From Thermoleophilia bacterium (GTDB lineage: Bacteria > Actinomycetota > Thermoleophilia > Gaiellales > Gaiellaceae): 64,000 bases of DNA. The translations under genes and the position numbers were made by a program. The notes beneath the pieces are model-generated. The model worked only from the letters and a program-made list of their open reading frames with translations. It was not told the DNA's origin and searched no databases. Below, piece after piece: positions 55,087 to 63,457 of the stretch (position 1 is its first letter; every line of letters begins with the position of its first letter). The stretch lies in the NCBI GenBank assembly GCA_025936995.1, contig JAICSH010000003.1:1-64000 (forward strand), read 5' to 3'.

Positions 55087-56301
55087 ATGGTCGTCGGACT
55101 CCTCATCGGTCTCGTCCTCGGCGGCGCGGCAGCCGCGCTCTTCCTCCGGCTGCATTACCGCAGCCGCCTCGCACTGCTCGAACAGGCGCGCGACTCGTTC
55201 GGCGACACGATGAAGGTACTCGCCGCCGATGCGCTCGCGACGAGCAACCAGTCGTTCCTCGCGCTCGCCAAGGCGCAGCTCGAGCAGCTGCAGCAGCGCA
55301 CGACGCAAGACCTGGAGCAGCGAAAGCAGGCGGTCGAGCACATGGTCCAGCCGATCCGAGAGTCGCTGCAGAAGGTCGACGGCAAGCTGCAGCAGCTCGA
55401 GGTCGCCCGAACGCGCGCGTACTCCGAGCTGTCGGTGCAGGTGCGGGAGCTGGCCGAGACGCAGAGCCAGTTGCGCAGCGAGACAGGAAACCTCGTCAGC
55501 GCCCTGCGCGACCGTCCGAACGTCCGGGGTCGCTGGGGCGAGATTCAGCTCCGACGGGTCGTCGAGATGGCCGGCATGCTCGAGCACTGCGACTTCGAGA
55601 CGCAGGCCCACGTCCCGACCGAGGACAGTCGCCTGCGGCCGGACTTGATCGTCAAGCTGCCCGGAGCGAAGACGGTGGTCGTCGACTCGAAGTTCGCCGG
55701 CCAGGCGTATCTGGAGTCGCTCGGCGCACGTGACGACGACGAGCGCCTGGCGAAGCTGCGTGACCACGCGCGGCAAGTTCGGGAGCACATCGCGAAGCTG
55801 TCGGGAAAGAGCTACTGGTCCCAGTTCGACTCGACACCCGAGTTCGTGGTGCTCTTCATCCCGGGCGAGACGTTCCTGAGCGCAGCGCTCGAACAGGACC
55901 CCTCCCTGATCGAGGAGGGCGTCAACCAGCAGGTCATCCTCGCAACTCCGACAACGCTCATTGCACTGCTCCGCGCCGTCGCGTACGGGTGGCGACAGGA
56001 GACCATCGCCGAGTCCGCGAAGGCGATCAGCGACCTGGGTCGCGAGCTGTACGGGCGGCTCGCCACGCTGACCGAGCACTTCGCAAAGGTGGGCCGGGGT
56101 CTCGAGACCGCCGTCCGCTCGTACAACGAGACGGTCGGCTCGCTCGAGACGCGCGTCCTGCCGAGCGCGCGAAAATTCCGCGACCAGGGCATTTCGCCGG
56201 CCTCGGAGCTCGCCGAGCTCCCGGCCGTCGAGCGAACGGTGCGGCCGGTGACCGCCCCCGAGCTGGCAAGCGGTGAAGACGCCACGGCCGACGCCGCGTA
56301 G
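55087..56301 (+). CDS. rmuC: DNA recombination protein RmuC
   Basis: RGRWGEIQLRRVVEMAGMLEHCDFETQ, VDSKFAGQAYLE, ETFLSAALEQDPSLIEEG. Confidence 0.94.
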   Translation: MVVGLLIGLVLGGAAAALFLRLHYRSRLALLEQARDSFGDTMKVLAADALATSNQSFLALAKAQLEQLQQRTTQDLEQRKQAVEHMVQPIRESLQKVDGKLQQLEVARTRAYSELSVQVRELAETQSQLRSETGNLVSALRDRPNVRGRWGEIQLRRVVEMAGMLEHCDFETQAHVPTEDSRLRPDLIVKLPGAKTVVVDSKFAGQAYLESLGARDDDERLAKLRDHARQVREHIAKLSGKSYWSQFDSTPEFVVLFIPGETFLSAALEQDPSLIEEGVNQQVILATPTTLIALLRAVAYGWRQETIAESAKAISDLGRELYGRLATLTEHFAKVGRGLETAVRSYNETVGSLETRVLPSARKFRDQGISPASELAELPAVERTVRPVTAPELASGEDATADAA

Positions 56302-56307
56302 AGCGCG

Positions 56308-57453
56308 CTAGAACCTGAGCAGCGCGGCGACGCCCCCGACCGGCTCGAGGTCGCGGTGCTCCTCGCCGATCACCTCGACCGTGCCGCCGTGCGTCAGGGT
56401 CTGGTGGACCGCGAGATCGAGGCCCGTGTCGGCCTCCTGCAGCCTCGTGCCGTCGAGCGGGCAGCTCCCGTCCGTCGCCTGCGCCCTTCCACAGGCCGGA
56501 CAGACGTAGGCGGGCCGATCGGCGCCCTCCTGGACGAGCAGAAGCTCGACGCGGCCGTCGGACGCGGCCTGCAGCGTCTCCTCCCAGCCCGTCGCGGCGC
56601 GGCCGTTCCGCGCGGCCTCCTCGCGCCAGCGCGCAACCAGTTCCTCCTCCCTGCCGCTTCGCCAGTCGTCGAGCAGCGGCCCGGCCGCCTCGAGCAGCCG
56701 CGGCGCATCGACGTGCGCCTCGGCCGCAACCCATCCGACGAGCGCCGCGCGCACCTCGGGCGAGAGCAGCCCCTCAAACCCGGCTCGCGTCTCCTCCGGC
56801 CCGGCGAGCACGACGCGGACGTCGCCGAGCCGGCGGACGCACCGGTCGAGCGCGTCTGCGACGTAGCGCAGATGCCGGCCGACGATCGTCTCGATGTGGC
56901 GCTCGTACCGCCCCTGCGACCAGCCGCCCTGGTCGTGGCGCCCCGGGACGTCCGACGACTCGTCCGCGAGCGGAGTCAGCTGCCCGGCCCGAAGCCTGTA
57001 GACGTCGCCGCGTTCCCGCCCGACATAGGCCACCACGGCGCCGTCGCCCCGCCCGACGAGCCGGACGAGCGGCGCGAGGTACAGCTGCTTCGCGATGCGG
57101 GCCTCGTCGTCGACCGGCCACGACAGGGGAAGCGGCAGGAACAGGTCTTCGAGCTCGGCGGAGAAGAGCGCGACTCCGCGCATGCCCTCGCGGCTGAACT
57201 CGCTCCCGAACCACGCCTCGACGCGTTCCAGGTCGCGCTCGAGCGCCTTCCGCTCATCGTGCGAGAGCGTCCCCCGCTGCTCGTCCAGCTTCCGCTCGGC
57301 GCGGGCGAGCAGCGACCGCGTGTGCGAGCCGAGATCGGCCGCAGTAGGCACGATGCTGGGATCGAGCCCGATGTAGAGACTCACCGCGCACCCCTGGCGC
57401 GCGCGGAAGGCGGCGAGGTCGCGCAGCTGCTCCCACGTAATCGATCCCGCCAC
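56308..57453 (-). CDS. baeRF/Vms1-like (archaeo-eukaryotic release-factor-fold) protein with C-terminal zinc ribbon
   Basis: GRHDQGGWSQGRYERHIE loop, VVLAGPEETR, CPACGRAQ...CPLDG; GTG start preferred over 57516. Confidence 0.7.
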   Translation of the reverse strand: MAGSITWEQLRDLAAFRARQGCAVSLYIGLDPSIVPTAADLGSHTRSLLARAERKLDEQRGTLSHDERKALERDLERVEAWFGSEFSREGMRGVALFSAELEDLFLPLPLSWPVDDEARIAKQLYLAPLVRLVGRGDGAVVAYVGRERGDVYRLRAGQLTPLADESSDVPGRHDQGGWSQGRYERHIETIVGRHLRYVADALDRCVRRLGDVRVVLAGPEETRAGFEGLLSPEVRAALVGWVAAEAHVDAPRLLEAAGPLLDDWRSGREEELVARWREEAARNGRAATGWEETLQAASDGRVELLLVQEGADRPAYVCPACGRAQATDGSCPLDGTRLQEADTGLDLAVHQTLTHGGTVEVIGEEHRDLEPVGGVAALLRF

Positions 57454-57566
57454 CCCGCACGTGTCCCCGCGGAGCGCGATTTCATGCCTGGTTCGCGCGG
57501 GCAGCGGGAACGTCAATCCGGCCCGGATCGTTTAATACGAAGACACGTTTTGACGAGAGGGATCGA

Positions 57567-58550
57567 ATGAGCGAGGTACGTGATCTGATCGTGATCGGCG
57601 GAGGGCCCGCGGGTTACACTGCGGCCCTTTACGCTGCGCGCGCGAACCTGCAGCCGCTCGTGATCGAGGGCTTCAGCTGGGGCGGGCAGCTCATGATCAC
57701 CAGCGACGTCGAGAACTACCCGGGCTACCCCGACGGGATAATGGGCCCGGAGATGATGGCCGAGTTCCGGCGCCAGGCGGAGCGCTTCGGCACCGAGTTC
57801 CTCACCGACAACGTGACGCGCGTCGACTTCTCGGAGCGGCCGTTCCGCGTCTGGGTCGAGGACGAGGAGTATCGCGCCAGGTCGGTGATCGTCGCGACCG
57901 GGGCGAGCGCCCGCTGGCTCGGGCTCGACTCCGAGGACCGGCTCAAGGGCCGCGGCGTCTCGGCATGCGCGACGTGCGACGGCGCCTTCTTCCGCGACAA
58001 GCACATCTACGTCGCCGGCGGCGGCGACTCGGCCTTCGAGGAGGCCCTCTTCCTCACGCGCTTCGGCTACAAGGTCACGCTCGTGCACCGGCGCAGCGAG
58101 TTCCGCGCGTCGCAGATCATGGTCGACCGGGCGCGCGACCACGAGAAGATCGAGTTCAAGACGCCGTACGTCGTCGAAGAGGTGCTCGGCGAGGACTCGA
58201 TCAGCGGGCTGAAGCTCCGCAACACGGAGACGGGCGAATCCGAGGAGGTCGAGGCAGGCGCGCTGTTCGTCGCGATCGGCCACGACCCGAACACGGCCCT
58301 CTTCGTCGACCAGCTCGACCACGACGCGAACGGCTACCTCGTGGCGAAGCCCGGCACGACGGAGACGAACGTCCCGGGCGTGTTCGCGGCCGGCGACGTC
58401 CAGGACCACATCTACCGCCAGGCGGTCACCGCCGCCGGCAGCGGCTGTATGGCGGCGCTCGACGCGGAGCGGTTCCTCGCGGCCGAAGAAGGCCACGCAG
58501 CCACCGCGCTCACCGCGCCGCGACCAGAAGCCGAGCCTACGCAGGTCTAG
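57567..58550 (+). CDS. trxB: Thioredoxin-disulfide reductase
   Basis: IGGGPAGYTAALYAARA, ACATCDGAFFRD, GDSAFEEALFLT, VFAAGDVQD. Confidence 0.95.
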   Translation: MSEVRDLIVIGGGPAGYTAALYAARANLQPLVIEGFSWGGQLMITSDVENYPGYPDGIMGPEMMAEFRRQAERFGTEFLTDNVTRVDFSERPFRVWVEDEEYRARSVIVATGASARWLGLDSEDRLKGRGVSACATCDGAFFRDKHIYVAGGGDSAFEEALFLTRFGYKVTLVHRRSEFRASQIMVDRARDHEKIEFKTPYVVEEVLGEDSISGLKLRNTETGESEEVEAGALFVAIGHDPNTALFVDQLDHDANGYLVAKPGTTETNVPGVFAAGDVQDHIYRQAVTAAGSGCMAALDAERFLAAEEGHAATALTAPRPEAEPTQV

Positions 58551-58577
58551 CCGCCCCCGCGGCGAATCCGCGCCGCA

Positions 58578-59489
58578 GTGCCCGCAACTTGGATCGACCT
58601 GCTCGACCCGTCGCTCGACGAGCTCCGGGAGAAGGCTCCCAGCGAGCTCGAGGAGACCGCGATGGAGCGGCTCCTCGCGCCGCCGCAGCACGAGGACGAG
58701 CCGCGGCCGACGTTCCAGGGGCACGGCGACTACGTCTTCGGGATCTTCCTCATCGCCGTCGCCGACAGGGCCGAGGACTCGGTCTACTACCAGGAGATCG
58801 ACATCGTCCTCACGCACGACACGCTCCTCACCGTGCGCAAGACGCCGCCGGGCGCCAGGCCCGCCTGCGACGTCGGCATCGTCCGCAAGGGCGTGAAGGA
58901 CGACGACTCGGCCGGGATGATGGCGTACCGGCTGATCGACGAGATCGCCGAGCGCTACCTCAGCCTCGTCGACGACCTCGACGAGGAGATCGACGAGCTC
59001 GAGGATCTCGTCGAGACGCTGCCGGCGGAGCGAACCCGCGGGCGGGTCTCCTCGCTCCGCCACGACCTGCTCCACATCCGGCGCACGCTGACGCCGATGC
59101 GCGACGCGGTCCGGCGCGTGATCGACAACACCGTCGAGGTCGAGGAGGGCGAGGAGGTCTTCCCGCACGACGTCGAGGTCGCGTTCAACGCCGCCTACGA
59201 CAAGTTCCTGCGCGCCTCGGACGGACTCGACCTCGCCCGCGACCTGCTCGCCGGCGTCCGTGACTACAGCCAGGCGAAGATCGCGAACGACCAGAACGAG
59301 GTGATGAAGCGGCTGACCGTGATCGCCGCGCTGCTCCTCCTCCCCACGTTCATCGTCGGCCTCTACGGCCAGAACTTCGTCGACATCCCCGAGCTCCGCT
59401 GGCACCTCGGATACGCCTTCAGCTGGGGTGTGATCGTCGGCACGACGCTGCTCCAGCTCTGGTGGTTCCGCCGCAAGAACTGGTTCTGA
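58578..59489 (+). CDS. CorA-family divalent cation transporter with YGQN in place of YGMN
   Basis: Long helix, two C-terminal TM helices, FIVGLYGQNFVDIPEL. Confidence 0.9.
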   Translation: MPATWIDLLDPSLDELREKAPSELEETAMERLLAPPQHEDEPRPTFQGHGDYVFGIFLIAVADRAEDSVYYQEIDIVLTHDTLLTVRKTPPGARPACDVGIVRKGVKDDDSAGMMAYRLIDEIAERYLSLVDDLDEEIDELEDLVETLPAERTRGRVSSLRHDLLHIRRTLTPMRDAVRRVIDNTVEVEEGEEVFPHDVEVAFNAAYDKFLRASDGLDLARDLLAGVRDYSQAKIANDQNEVMKRLTVIAALLLLPTFIVGLYGQNFVDIPELRWHLGYAFSWGVIVGTTLLQLWWFRRKNWF

Positions 59490-59509
59490 GCGGGCTACCC
59501 TGAACGCCC

Positions 59510-59962
59510 GTGCCGAACTTCATCTGCCCGAACTGCAAGGAGCGCTCGGTCGACATCGACCGCAAGGAGGGGATGTTCGACCAGGCCGTCGCCTGCCACC
59601 ACTGCGGCTTCGGCTTCCTGTTCGAGCTGATGGAGGACTACTACCCCGCTCCGACGACGGGTCTCGTAACGTGCGACCAGGAAGGGCGCATCCTCGCGCT
59701 CGGGCGCGGCGTATTCGAGCTCAGCGGCTGGAGCGAGACGGAGGTGCTCGGAGCGGACGTGATCGCCGCCTTCGGCCTCGCGGGCTTCGAGGAGGAGAAG
59801 AACCCGGTCAAGCTCTCGCTCGAATGGGGCGTGCGCCGCCTGAACGAGCAGCTCCAGCTACGAACCCGGAGCGGCCAGATCAAGCGGGTCATCGGCGACT
59901 TCTTTCCAGCGCTCGACGACGACGGCGGCCTGCTCGTCGCGTTGACGCCTGCTCACGGCTAG
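59510..59962 (+). CDS. Zinc-ribbon + PAS-like small protein
   Basis: ICPNCKERSVD...ACHHCGFGF followed by PAS-like TTGLVTCDQEGRILALGRGVFELSGWSETEVLGADV. Confidence 0.7.
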   Translation: MPNFICPNCKERSVDIDRKEGMFDQAVACHHCGFGFLFELMEDYYPAPTTGLVTCDQEGRILALGRGVFELSGWSETEVLGADVIAAFGLAGFEEEKNPVKLSLEWGVRRLNEQLQLRTRSGQIKRVIGDFFPALDDDGGLLVALTPAHG

Positions 59963-59987
59963 ATTTCCGGCCGGCGCCCCGGCGCCC

Positions 59988-60036
59988 GGGCGATGGAGCT
60001 CGCCGGAACCGCCGCACAAGGCTGATGGCTCCTACG
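59988..60036 (+). ncRNA. Fluoride riboswitch (crcB motif)
   Basis: GGGCGATGGAGCTCGCCGGAACCGCCGCACAAGGCTGATGGCTCCTACG matches the conserved GATGG...ACCGCC...GGCTGATG..CCTAC core; GGAGC/GCTCC, GGCG/CGCC and GCC/GGC pairings present; directly upstream of crcB. Confidence 0.92.
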
Positions 60037-60054
60037 ATCGAGAGGAGCTTGCAC

Positions 60055-60429
60055 GTGCGGACGATCGTGGCAATCGGCATTGCAGGAGCGCTCGGCGCGC
60101 TGGCCCGGTACGGCGTCGACGGGGCCGTCTCGCGGCGCCTGCCGACGTCGTTCCCCTGGGGAACGCTCGTCGTCAACGTCACCGGGGCGCTCGTCCTCGG
60201 GTTCCTCCTGACGCTGATGACGGAGCAGCTCACGACGGCGCCCTGGATCCGCTCGGCGCTCACGATCGGCTTCCTCGGCGCGTACACGACGTACTCGACG
60301 CTTTCGTACGAGTCGTACCGGCTGCTAGAGGACGGCGCGGTCGGGCTCGCCGCGGCGAACGTGCTCGGAAGCGCGGCCGCCGGCCTGATCGCGGTCTACC
60401 TCGGCGTCGTCGCCGGAAGGGCGCTGTGA
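60055..60429 (+). CDS. crcB: Fluoride exporter CrcB/Fluc (GTG start at 60055, not ATG 60025)
   Basis: GALGALARYGVDG, FPWGTLVVNVTGALVLGFL, GFLGAYTTYSTLSYE; RBS GAGAGGAG; ATG 60025 lies inside the riboswitch. Confidence 0.94.
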   Translation: MRTIVAIGIAGALGALARYGVDGAVSRRLPTSFPWGTLVVNVTGALVLGFLLTLMTEQLTTAPWIRSALTIGFLGAYTTYSTLSYESYRLLEDGAVGLAAANVLGSAAAGLIAVYLGVVAGRAL

Positions 60430-60433
60430 CCCC

Positions 60434-60772
60434 ATGAGACTCGAGGGCGAAGGCAAGCTGTTGCGGCTCTTCATCGGCGAGTCGGACACCTGGCACGGGA
60501 AGCCGCTCTACCAGGCGATCGTCGAGCGCGTCCGCGCGGAGGGCCTCGCCGGCGCGACCGTGATCCGCGGCATCGAGGGCTTCGGAGCCGACTCGCACCT
60601 CCACACCTCGAGGATCCTGCGCCTCTCGGAGGACTTGCCCGTCGTGATCGAGATCGTCGACACGCCGGAGCAGATCGACCGCGTCGTGCCGATCCTCGAC
60701 GAGATGGTCGGCGAGGGCATGCTCACGCTCGAGCGTGTCCAGATCGTCTCGTACCGGTCGAGCGACGAATAG
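60434..60772 (+). CDS. DUF190 protein
   Basis: LLRLFIGESDTWHGKPLYQAIVERVRAEGLAGATVIRGIEGFGADSHLHT, DLPVVIEIVD. Confidence 0.93.
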   Translation: MRLEGEGKLLRLFIGESDTWHGKPLYQAIVERVRAEGLAGATVIRGIEGFGADSHLHTSRILRLSEDLPVVIEIVDTPEQIDRVVPILDEMVGEGMLTLERVQIVSYRSSDE

Positions 60773-60795
60773 CTCGCGCGAGCCACAATGAGACG

Positions 60796-61338
60796 GTGGA
60801 CTCGCTTGCGGGACTGCTACTCGTGGCGTCGCCGGCGCTGCTCGACCCCAACTTCCGGCGTTCCGTCGTTCTCGTGACCGAGCACACGGAGGACGGCGCG
60901 GCCGGGCTCGTCCTCAACCGCCCGTCGCCCGTCGAGGTCGCCGGCGCTGTCCCCCAGCTGGAGCCGGTCGCCGGCGACGGCGACCAGGTCTGGGTCGGCG
61001 GCCCGGTACAACCCGAGGCCGTGCTCGTCCTCGGAGAGTTCCTCGACCCGGACGACGCCGCTGTGCCGCTCTTCGGCGCGCTCGGCTTCCCCTCGCTGGC
61101 GGAGCCCGAGGACATCGTGCCGGCGACGACGCGGCGGCGGGTGTTCGCCGGCTACGCGAGCTGGGGCGTCGGCCAGCTCGAAGCGGAGCTCGCGGAGGAG
61201 GACTGGATCCTCGAGCCCGCGCTTCCCGACGACCCGTTCACCGACGAGCCGGACGAGCTGTGGCGCGACGTCCTCCGCCGCAAGGGCGGGATCTACGAGC
61301 TCGTCGCGCGGATGCCCGAGGATCCGCGCGTCAACTAG
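60796..61338 (+). CDS. YqgE/AlgH (DUF179) family protein
   Basis: GLLLVASPALLDPNFRRSVVLVTEHTEDGAAGLVLNRP; VFAGYASWGVGQLEAEL. Confidence 0.94.
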   Translation: MDSLAGLLLVASPALLDPNFRRSVVLVTEHTEDGAAGLVLNRPSPVEVAGAVPQLEPVAGDGDQVWVGGPVQPEAVLVLGEFLDPDDAAVPLFGALGFPSLAEPEDIVPATTRRRVFAGYASWGVGQLEAELAEEDWILEPALPDDPFTDEPDELWRDVLRRKGGIYELVARMPEDPRVN

Positions 61339-62063
61339 ACGAGCCGCTCCGCGACGACGACGTAGGTTCTGATCGCGACGGTCTTGTCGTGCGCAGCCGC
61401 GAGCCGGCGGACCTCGCGATCGATCTCCACCTGTTCCTCGGTGGGAGCCGTGATCACGCGGCTCGTCGAAGCGACCCAGGCGGCGAGCTGGTCCGCGCTC
61501 ATGGGGCGCACCTCGTAGAACGCCCTCTCCTCGAGCGGGCCGAAGCGTCGCGAGTCGTAGTGCTCGCGCCAGCGTGAGCGGCGCGCCGGGTCGCGCGGCC
61601 GCAGCAGGTCGTCGACGGCACCGAGCAGCGGATCGTCCTGATTGAGCTGGTTCCACAGCAGTGCGAAGCCGCCGCCGGGACGGAGCACGCGGTGCATCTC
61701 CGCCAGCGCGCTCTCGGTCTCGAACCAGTGGAACGCCTGGCCGACCGCGATGCCGTCGACCGAGGCGTCGCCGAGCGGGATCGCCTCCGCCCTCCCGGCG
61801 AGCGCCTCGACGCCGGGCAGCTCGTGCTCGAGGACCGCCCGCATCTCGTCCCCGGGCTCGACGGCGACGACGTCCAGGCCGCGTGCGAGGAGCTGCCGCG
61901 TCACCTTCCCGGTGCCGGCTGCGAGATCGAGCACGCGCCCGCCCGGCGCGAGGCCGAGGCGGCCGAGCGCCCAGTCCACCGCCTCCTCCACGTATGCGGG
62001 CCGGGCCCGCTCGTAGTCGGCGGCGACCCGCTCGAAGCTGAGACGGAACCGGTCGTCAGCCAT
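61335..62063 (-). CDS. Class I SAM-dependent methyltransferase
   Basis: YERARPAY, VLDLAAGTGKVTRQLL, GQAFHWFE; tandem paralog of the next gene. Confidence 0.9.
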   Translation of the reverse strand: MADDRFRLSFERVAADYERARPAYVEEAVDWALGRLGLAPGGRVLDLAAGTGKVTRQLLARGLDVVAVEPGDEMRAVLEHELPGVEALAGRAEAIPLGDASVDGIAVGQAFHWFETESALAEMHRVLRPGGGFALLWNQLNQDDPLLGAVDDLLRPRDPARRSRWREHYDSRRFGPLEERAFYEVRPMSADQLAAWVASTSRVITAPTEEQVEIDREVRRLAAAHDKTVAIRTYVVVAERLV

Positions 62064-62796
62064 CGCCGACTCGCGCGAACGTGAACACGTAGGTGAGACG
62101 CGGGAACGGGAAGCTCTCGCCGTACCGGGAAGCCAGCTCGTGCACCTTGCGGAGGGATTCCTCCCGCTTCTGCGGCTCGGCCGTGAGGAACATACTCGCC
62201 GTCGACAGGTAGCCGACGATGGCGTCCGGGCTCGACTGCTCGACGCTCTCCACGACCGTCCGCCCCAGTTCCCGAAACCAGGGCGCTCCTGGAAGCTCGT
62301 CGTCCCGGTACGGCTCGAGCCCCGCGTAGCCGACGAGCTCGCCGAGCTCCCGCTGCAGCGGATCGCGCTCGTCCCACCAGTTCCAGAGCAGGGCGAGACC
62401 GCCTCCCGGCGCGATCACCCGGTGCAGCTCGGGTAGCGCCCGTTCGGGGTCGAACCAGTGGAACGCCTGCCCGGCGAAAGCCGCCGCGATGCTCGCGTCC
62501 GCGAGCGGGATCGACTCCGCGGGTCCTACGTGCGCCTCGGCCTGGGGCACCGCCATCCGGAGCTGCTCGAGCATGGGGGCTCCCGGCTCCACGGCGACGA
62601 CGTCGAAGCCGAGCGCGACCAGGCCGCGCGTGAGCTTGCCCGTTCCGGCCCCGACGTCGAGCACTCGCGCGCCCTCGCCGAGCCCGATCTGCTCCGCGGC
62701 CCAGCGGAGCGCCTCCTCGGGGTAGTCCGGACGGCGCCGCTCGTACTCCGCGGCCACGGCGTCGAAGCTGCGGGAGCGTGCGGCGCGATCAGACAC
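62056..62796 (-). CDS. Class I SAM-dependent methyltransferase
   Basis: YERRRPDYP, VLDVGAGTGKLTRGLV, GQAFHWFDPERALPELHRVIAPGG. Confidence 0.9.
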   Translation of the reverse strand: MSDRAARSRSFDAVAAEYERRRPDYPEEALRWAAEQIGLGEGARVLDVGAGTGKLTRGLVALGFDVVAVEPGAPMLEQLRMAVPQAEAHVGPAESIPLADASIAAAFAGQAFHWFDPERALPELHRVIAPGGGLALLWNWWDERDPLQRELGELVGYAGLEPYRDDELPGAPWFRELGRTVVESVEQSSPDAIVGYLSTASMFLTAEPQKREESLRKVHELASRYGESFPFPRLTYVFTFARVGDG

Positions 62797-63457
62797 GGCT
62801 GGACGGACAGAGGTCGTTCACGACGCAATCTTCGCAGCGCGGCCGCCGTGCGTCGCACACCCTGCGGCCATGCCAGATCAGGAGGTGCGGGAACCGGCCC
62901 CAGTCGGCGCGCGGGACGAGCCGGACGAGATCGCGCTCGATCTTCACCGGGTCCTCCTGCCGCGTCAGCCCGAGGCGCTGCGAGAGCCGCCGCACGTGCG
63001 TGTCGACGACGACTCCCTGCGGCTCCCCGAGCTCGGCTGCGACGACGTTCGCCGTCTTCCGCGCGACACCGGGCAGCCGGATCAGCTCCTCGAGCCGCCG
63101 CGGTACCTCGCCGTCGAAGTCCTCGAGCAGCATTCGCATCGTTCCGCGCAGCGCCTTCGTCTTCTGCCGGTAGAAGCCGGTCGCGAAGATGTCGCGCTCG
63201 AGCTCTCCCTGTGGCACGGCGAGGTAGTCCTCGGGCCGGCGGTACTTCTCGAACAGCGCCTGCGTGACCCGGTTCACGTTCACGTCCGTCGTCTGCGCCG
63301 AGAGCATCACCGAGACGAGCAGCTCGAGCGGGCTCCGGAAGCGGAGCGCGATCGCCGCGTCGGCGTGATCCGCCGCGAGCCGCTCGATGATCGGCCCGAT
63401 GCGCTGCTTCTTCGGCCCGACGTGTCTGCGGGCCTCTTTCAGGTAGCTACGAGGCAA
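62789..63457 (-). CDS. nth: Endonuclease III (start uncertain, TTG 63457 or later)
   Basis: MLSAQTTDVNVNRVT, LPGVARKTANVV, VDTHVRRLSQRLGL, 4Fe-4S Cys pattern CDARRPRCEDCVVNDLC. Confidence 0.94.
   Translation of the reverse strand: MPRSYLKEARRHVGPKKQRIGPIIERLAADHADAAIALRFRSPLELLVSVMLSAQTTDVNVNRVTQALFEKYRRPEDYLAVPQGELERDIFATGFYRQKTKALRGTMRMLLEDFDGEVPRRLEELIRLPGVARKTANVVAAELGEPQGVVVDTHVRRLSQRLGLTRQEDPVKIERDLVRLVPRADWGRFPHLLIWHGRRVCDARRPRCEDCVVNDLCPSSRV

Noticed and set aside
60025-60054. ATG 60025 as crcB start
   Set aside because: Lies within the fluoride riboswitch core; GTG 60055 has a better RBS.
62880-62900. gtgcgggaaccggccc as a sixth operator copy
   Set aside because: Lies inside nth coding sequence and the second arm does not match CCGnAC at the required spacing.
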